From Acidobacteriota bacterium (GTDB lineage: Bacteria > Acidobacteriota > Terriglobia > Terriglobales > Acidobacteriaceae), in assembly GCA_013289685.1 (NCBI GenBank), contig JABCZL010000007.1:248001-312000 (forward strand): a stretch of 64,000 nucleotides of DNA, given 5' to 3'. The translations under genes and the position numbers were made by a program. Below, one piece after another: positions 61,701 to 64,000 of this stretch. Numbering within the stretch: the first letter of the stretch is position 1; each line of letters starts with the position of its first letter. The notes beneath the pieces were generated by a model. That model had not been told where the DNA came from and did no database searches. It saw nothing but the letters and a program-made list of their open reading frames with translations.

Positions 61701-62292
61701 TGGCGATGAGTCGATCGACTTGGCGGCGGGCTTCGTCGATGCCGCCTTGCTGCAGGGCCGCGGCCAATGGGCCTTCCGCGCCACCGGTCAGGCAGATGAG
61801 GCCGTGGGCGTGTTCTTGCAGTTCGTCTGCGCACACGGCGCCTTCGCCTTTTTTGGCGCGCAACTTCATTTTGGTAATCAGGCGGCAGAGATTTTGATAG
61901 CCGGCGCGCGAGGAGACGAGGAGGGGAAGACGGAAAGAGTTGGCATGCCCCGCCGATTTGTCATTTCGAGCGGAGCGAGGAATCCCTATCCCATTGGCAG
62001 ACTGCCGGGGGTAGGGATCCTTCGACTCCGCCAGTGCTGCACTTCGTGCAGCACTGGCTCCGCTCAGGATGACAGGATGAAGGGGAGAGCAGGTGACTTC
62101 CGCGCCGATGTGCGCCTTGATTTCCATCTTCTTTGCGGCCAGGTGGAAGCGCGGCGCGCCATACACGCCGTCGGCGTCGAGCAGCGCCATGGCCGGCAGT
62201 TTGAGCTGGGCGCACACGGCGGCCAATTCCTCGGGCAGAGACGCACCTTCGAGAAAACTGAAAGCAGAGCGGGCGTGAAGTTCGACGTACAT
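58750..62292 (-). CDS. dnaE2: Error-prone DNA polymerase III alpha subunit DnaE2, with three in-frame insertions
   Basis: A 1180-residue C-family polymerase of the mutagenesis (ImuB-DnaE2) type. PHP domain at the start ([20 protein letters not shown]), then [17 protein letters not shown], catalytic Asp pair in [16 protein letters not shown], third Asp in [16 protein letters not shown], and the C-terminal OB-type end. Usual length is about 1030-1080. The excess lies in three repeat-derived blocks: residues ~72-117 ([16 protein letters not shown]), ~850-917 and ~981-1007. The ATG at 62292 abuts a repeat, so no ribosome site is visible and translation may depend on imuB. Confidence 0.93.
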   Translation of the reverse strand: MYVELHARSAFSFLEGASLPEELAAVCAQLKLPAMALLDADGVYGAPRFHLAAKKMEIKAHIGAEVTCSPLHPVILSGASAARSAALAESKDPYPRQSANGIGIPRSARNDKSAGHANSFRLPLLVSSRAGYQNLCRLITKMKLRAKKGEGAVCADELQEHAHGLICLTGGAEGPLAAALQQGGIDEARRQVDRLIAIFGPKNVYVELQRHFQREEESRNRAAIDIARSLNLPLLATNGVCYVTAKARELCDAFTAIRHHRTLSTAGRLLSRNSERFLKSAPEMQQLFADLPEAIAHTLEVSSRLEFTLNDLGYEFPRYPVPEGETMNSFLRERSWEGFRDRYGRKPPDLQARARLQIEKELKLIERLKLAGYFLIVWDLIRFCREQNILVQGRGSAANSAVCYSLGITAVDAVSMELLFERFLSEERGEWPDIDLDLPSGDEREKVIQYLYKKYGERGAAMTANVITYRNRMAAREMGKALGFDPETLQKISAAVATWEFRDENDALDRRFRDAGLDLNHPRLRKYYELCLAVQDMPRHLGQHSGGMVICQGQLDSVVPLEPASMPGRVVVQWDKEDCADMGIIKVDLLGLGMMAVLKDSIELIRDHYHEEVDLAHLPADDPPVYSALQQADTIGLFQVESRAQMASLPRLRPLRFYDLVVQVAIIRPGPIVGKMVNPFIQRRQGREAVTYPHPSLEPVLKRTLGVPLFQEQLLRLAMIAANFTGGEAEELRRAMGFKRSQARMKEIEARLRAGMTQNKISQKAQEEIILSITSFALYGFPESHAASFALIAYASAYLKCHYLAAFTAALLNNQPMGFYSPATIVKDAQRHGLKLLPVDVTKSEWNCSLEAVASEVVGRSSLVVGQRKLEENTGANDLPPDQSRKGRHSLAQDGSPGKEPFIWNESRREGTELGGGAIIALRMGLRYVRGMREEAGQALVRERARTPFTSIHDLTRRVPELRKDELTTLAEIGALNAISKFLVIPTPERTRGAEESRNSGPGTRNSLHRRDALWQVERAVRGSGPLLEQQPEPDSPSPLAPMNHEERLVADFHGTGLTVGPHPMAYRREWLNAMGIRRASELRDLPSGKRLRIGGCVITRQRPGTAKGFVFVSLEDETGVANAIITPDLFHQNRLLLASERFLAIEGILQNQDNVISVRAERVQPLFVTKAETVSHDFH
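59270..59345. repeat. Repeat-derived block inside dnaE2 (insertion 3)
   Basis: Contains GAGTACCGGGTCCCGAG, a GCGAGTTGCGAGTACCGGG/GTCCCGAGTTGCGAG near-duplication, and GGGGGTCGGAATGACAAGGA. It encodes [20 protein letters not shown] in DnaE2, between GALNAISK and [12 protein letters not shown]. Confidence 0.75.
59590..59735. repeat. Repeat-derived block inside dnaE2 (insertion 2)
   Basis: Contains the hairpin CCCAGGACTTCCGTCCTGGG (59599-59618) and the tandem word GGCCAACGACCAACGACGAA (from 59694). It encodes the stretch [20 protein letters not shown] of DnaE2, between [14 protein letters not shown] and [16 protein letters not shown]. Confidence 0.75.
61959..62074. repeat. TGTCAT-ended 116-bp element inside dnaE2 (insertion 1)
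   Basis: The ends TGTCATTTCGAGCGGAG and CTCCGCTCAGGATGACA are inverted, and the centre holds the hairpin GTGCTGCACTTCGTGCAGCAC. It codes residues about 72-110 of DnaE2, between [10 protein letters not shown] and the [17 protein letters not shown] segment where the family is normally continuous. Confidence 0.85.
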
Positions 62293-62384
62293 CAGTGGCC
62301 AGTGATTAGTGGTCAGTGGCCAGTAAAAATGTTGGAATCAATAGTTTTCACTGATCACTAACCACTAGCCACTGACCACTTGTT
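62293..62384. repeat. ACTAACCACTA element filling the imuB-dnaE2 spacer
   Basis: CAGTGGCCAGTGATTAGTGG and, after a short A/T centre, CTGATCACTAACCACTAGCC form inverted arms. It fills the whole 92-bp spacer between the imuB stop and the dnaE2 start. Confidence 0.85.
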
Positions 62385-64000
62385 TCAGTCATACGTTCCT
62401 TCCACGAACCAGCCGCCGCCGAGCAGATCGTGCACGAGGCGGTAGAAAGAAATCGCTTCGCCGTTGCGCAGGGCGTTGTTTTGCAGAGCGCTGTTACGCA
62501 GAGCAATGTCCCACTCGTCGCGCGACCAGGCTTCGCGCTCCCACCAGTCGCCGGAGGAGCGCCAGGGGCCGGCTTTCCAGAGCACATCGCCCTGCACTTC
62601 TTTTTTTCGACACACCAAATGCACGGGCTGACCGTTTTCCAGAGTCACGCTGGCGCGCAGCGGCGGACGAAAACGGCGCAGAGCGGTGACCACCGATTTT
62701 TCTTCCGCCTTGTCAGAAGCTTCGCGCTCACTTTTTTGCGGGACCTCAGCCACAAAGCGCTGCATGCGAAATCCCTCAGGATGATGCGTGTCGAGCAACT
62801 CCAGCGCTCCAACTTTGTTTCCGCCGACCATCCCGGCAATGCGAGCGAGGGTGAGTTCCAGTTTCTCCGGTTCCGGCGATGGAGGCAGGAACAGGCCTCC
62901 CTGCGCGGATCGCGGGCGTGCCGGTTCGGCGGCCAGATGGATTTTAACGATGGGCGCGCCCGGCGGATGCGCGTTCAAATCCAGTTGCAGCAGCTTGAGA
63001 AAAACTTTGGTGTCGAGCATGGGCAGGGGCAGCCGCAGGGTGCGGATAAATTGTTGATTGTTGATTTTTGATTGTTGATAGTGTGCAGAAAAGTTTTCCA
63101 GCTCCAGCGTTAGGCGCAGTTCCTGCGTGGCCAGGGCCCGCGAACCTAACCGCGCGCAGATTTGTTCGAGCAGGCGATTCAGCAAAAAGGCCAGAGGTTC
63201 GAGCAAGACGATGGGATGTTCCAGTTCGACGGCTTCTTCAAATACCGGCGGCGCTTCCAGGGGCACAAGCGTGCGAGAAGCGGCGCCTCGCGCCAGTTGC
63301 TGCAGGCGCAGGCCTTCTTGTCCCAGACGTTCGCTGAGCGAAACTTCTGGAAGCGCGGCCAACCCGCGCAGGTTGCGGATGCCCCAGCGGTCGAGGGTTT
63401 CGAGCAGGCGGACGGCCGTTTTTTTTTCGTCTCCATCGGGGCGGTCTTCTCCGAGATGCTCGGCTCCGAGTTGATCAGTGAACAGCACTTCCACCGGCAA
63501 AGATCCCAATTGCTCCGCTTCTTTCCCGGAAGGAATCACAGTGACGCCGGAAAAGCCACGGGCGGCGAGCACGGCCGCGTCGGGATTGGAAGCCACGGCA
63601 ACGTTGGCCTCGAGTCCGAGCGCGGCCGCGCGGTTGTGGAGAGCGCGAGAAATTTCGGGCAGCGATCCGAACAGAGATTCCATGCCCGCAAGATCGAGCA
63701 GGACGGTGTCGCAGGCGGCGTCTTCCACGCACGGAGAGAACGACTGGGCGCAGTCGAGCAGGGCGGCATGCGCGGCGGATTCCTGCAGCGGAGAACGCGT
63801 GCGTAGTGCGAGTTCCGGGCACAATTCGGCTTGCGCTTTGGTCATGCCGGGCGCGATGCCCATGCGGGCGGCCTTTGCATTGACCGCGATGGTTTTTTCC
63901 AGCGGAGGTTTGCCTTCGAGAATGGCGACCGCGCGTGCCTGCAATTCCGGTTCGGCGCGCAGGGCCGCCGCCATGGGAAAATTCGGCACGTAGATGCAGG
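62385..64000 (-). CDS. imuB: DNA polymerase Y-family protein ImuB (5' end outside window)
   Basis: The frame runs past the window end. Reading back from 63989 gives CIYVPNFPMAAALRAEPEL, the family's N-terminus (CxYVPxFP), so the GTG at 63989 is internal. The Y-family fold is seen in AVNAKAARMGIAPGMTKAQA, DTVLLDLAGMESLFGSLPEI and LLETLDRWGIRNLRGLAALP, but ImuB lacks catalytic acid residues and acts as a bridge between DnaE2 and the sliding clamp. A repeat insertion lies at 63050-63082. It is upstream of dnaE2 on the same strand, the usual order in SOS mutasome operons; imuA or lexA is expected further on. Confidence 0.93.
   Translation of the reverse strand, partial: CIYVPNFPMAAALRAEPELQARAVAILEGKPPLEKTIAVNAKAARMGIAPGMTKAQAELCPELALRTRSPLQESAAHAALLDCAQSFSPCVEDAACDTVLLDLAGMESLFGSLPEISRALHNRAAALGLEANVAVASNPDAAVLAARGFSGVTVIPSGKEAEQLGSLPVEVLFTDQLGAEHLGEDRPDGDEKKTAVRLLETLDRWGIRNLRGLAALPEVSLSERLGQEGLRLQQLARGAASRTLVPLEAPPVFEEAVELEHPIVLLEPLAFLLNRLLEQICARLGSRALATQELRLTLELENFSAHYQQSKINNQQFIRTLRLPLPMLDTKVFLKLLQLDLNAHPPGAPIVKIHLAAEPARPRSAQGGLFLPPSPEPEKLELTLARIAGMVGGNKVGALELLDTHHPEGFRMQRFVAEVPQKSEREASDKAEEKSVVTALRRFRPPLRASVTLENGQPVHLVCRKKEVQGDVLWKAGPWRSSGDWWEREAWSRDEWDIALRNSALQNNALRNGEAISFYRLVHDLLGGGWFVEGTYD
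63050..63082. repeat. CAACAATCAAAAATCAACAA repeat inside imuB
   Basis: The minus strand reads CAACAATCAAAAATCAACAA across this stretch, the same word as at 15183-15231 in inverse. It codes QQSKINNQQF in ImuB, an odd polar block in a conserved beta-rich region. Confidence 0.75.

Noticed and set aside
63987..63989. GTG at 63989 as the start of imuB
   Set aside because: The residues upstream (CIYV before PNFP) match the family N-terminus, so the gene continues past the window end.

Overview
The window looks like chromosomal DNA of an Acidobacteriota bacterium, probably class Terriglobia. This is inferred from gene content only: an oversized TonB-receptor-type outer-membrane barrel, a VWFA-related protein of the acidobacterial type, a DUF2934 protein, an imuB-dnaE2 mutasome pair, many secreted or outer-membrane proteins without names, high GC, and an unusual density of short palindromic repeats. 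No rRNA, CRISPR array, intact transposase or phage gene is visible. One tRNA (Glu, CTC anticodon) is present.

Layout. 1-4.8 kb: end of a TonB-type receptor, a LolA-like protein, serS and a small cytochrome c. 4.8-7.4 kb: a secreted phosphatase/phosphodiesterase overlapping pyrD. 7.4-16.8 kb: mixed envelope genes, including a BNR-repeat exosialidase-like protein, msrA, a Met-rich outer-membrane protein next to a Cys/His-rich secreted protein, a WalJ-like hydrolase, 3-hydroxybutyryl-CoA dehydrogenase and a lipoprotein. 17.4-25.7 kb: a pyrroline-5-carboxylate dehydrogenase, an aldo/keto reductase, a LuxR-type regulator with a degenerate receiver, a PilZ protein, a fused MFS/spermidine-synthase protein and a GT39-like membrane protein. 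25.8-35 kb: a DegP-like protease, an orphan Phd-type antitoxin, an HD-GYP/GAF phosphodiesterase, a subtilase ending in NVMWGS repeats, tag, a SYLF protein and a VWA protein. 34.7-45 kb: lemA with a DUF2207 partner, a MoxR ATPase, htpX, and a cytochrome c maturation cluster (ccmF, ccmH, a CcmI-like protein and a coupled carboxypeptidase-regulatory-like protein). 45.9-52.8 kb: tRNA-Glu followed by a candidate island bounded by a 16-bp copy of the tRNA 3' end. It carries a TolC-like protein, a DUF481 protein, a DUF202 protein, a Rieske ferredoxin, a frameshifted BKACE gene and a small barrel. 53-64 kb: a giant secreted protein with seven near-identical repeats, a cytochrome/sorbosone-dehydrogenase fusion, and dnaE2 with the start of imuB cut off by the window end.

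The most striking theme is repeat invasion. At least eight families of short palindromic or tandem elements sit in intergenic DNA, and several have entered reading frames without breaking them. dnaE2 carries three in-frame insertions, imuB carries one, and two secreted proteins have an element between the start codon and the signal peptide. Second are the putative tRNA-Glu island without an integrase and the phosphoacceptor-less response regulator beside a PilZ gene. Family assignments come from recognised motifs read by eye; no database search was possible.
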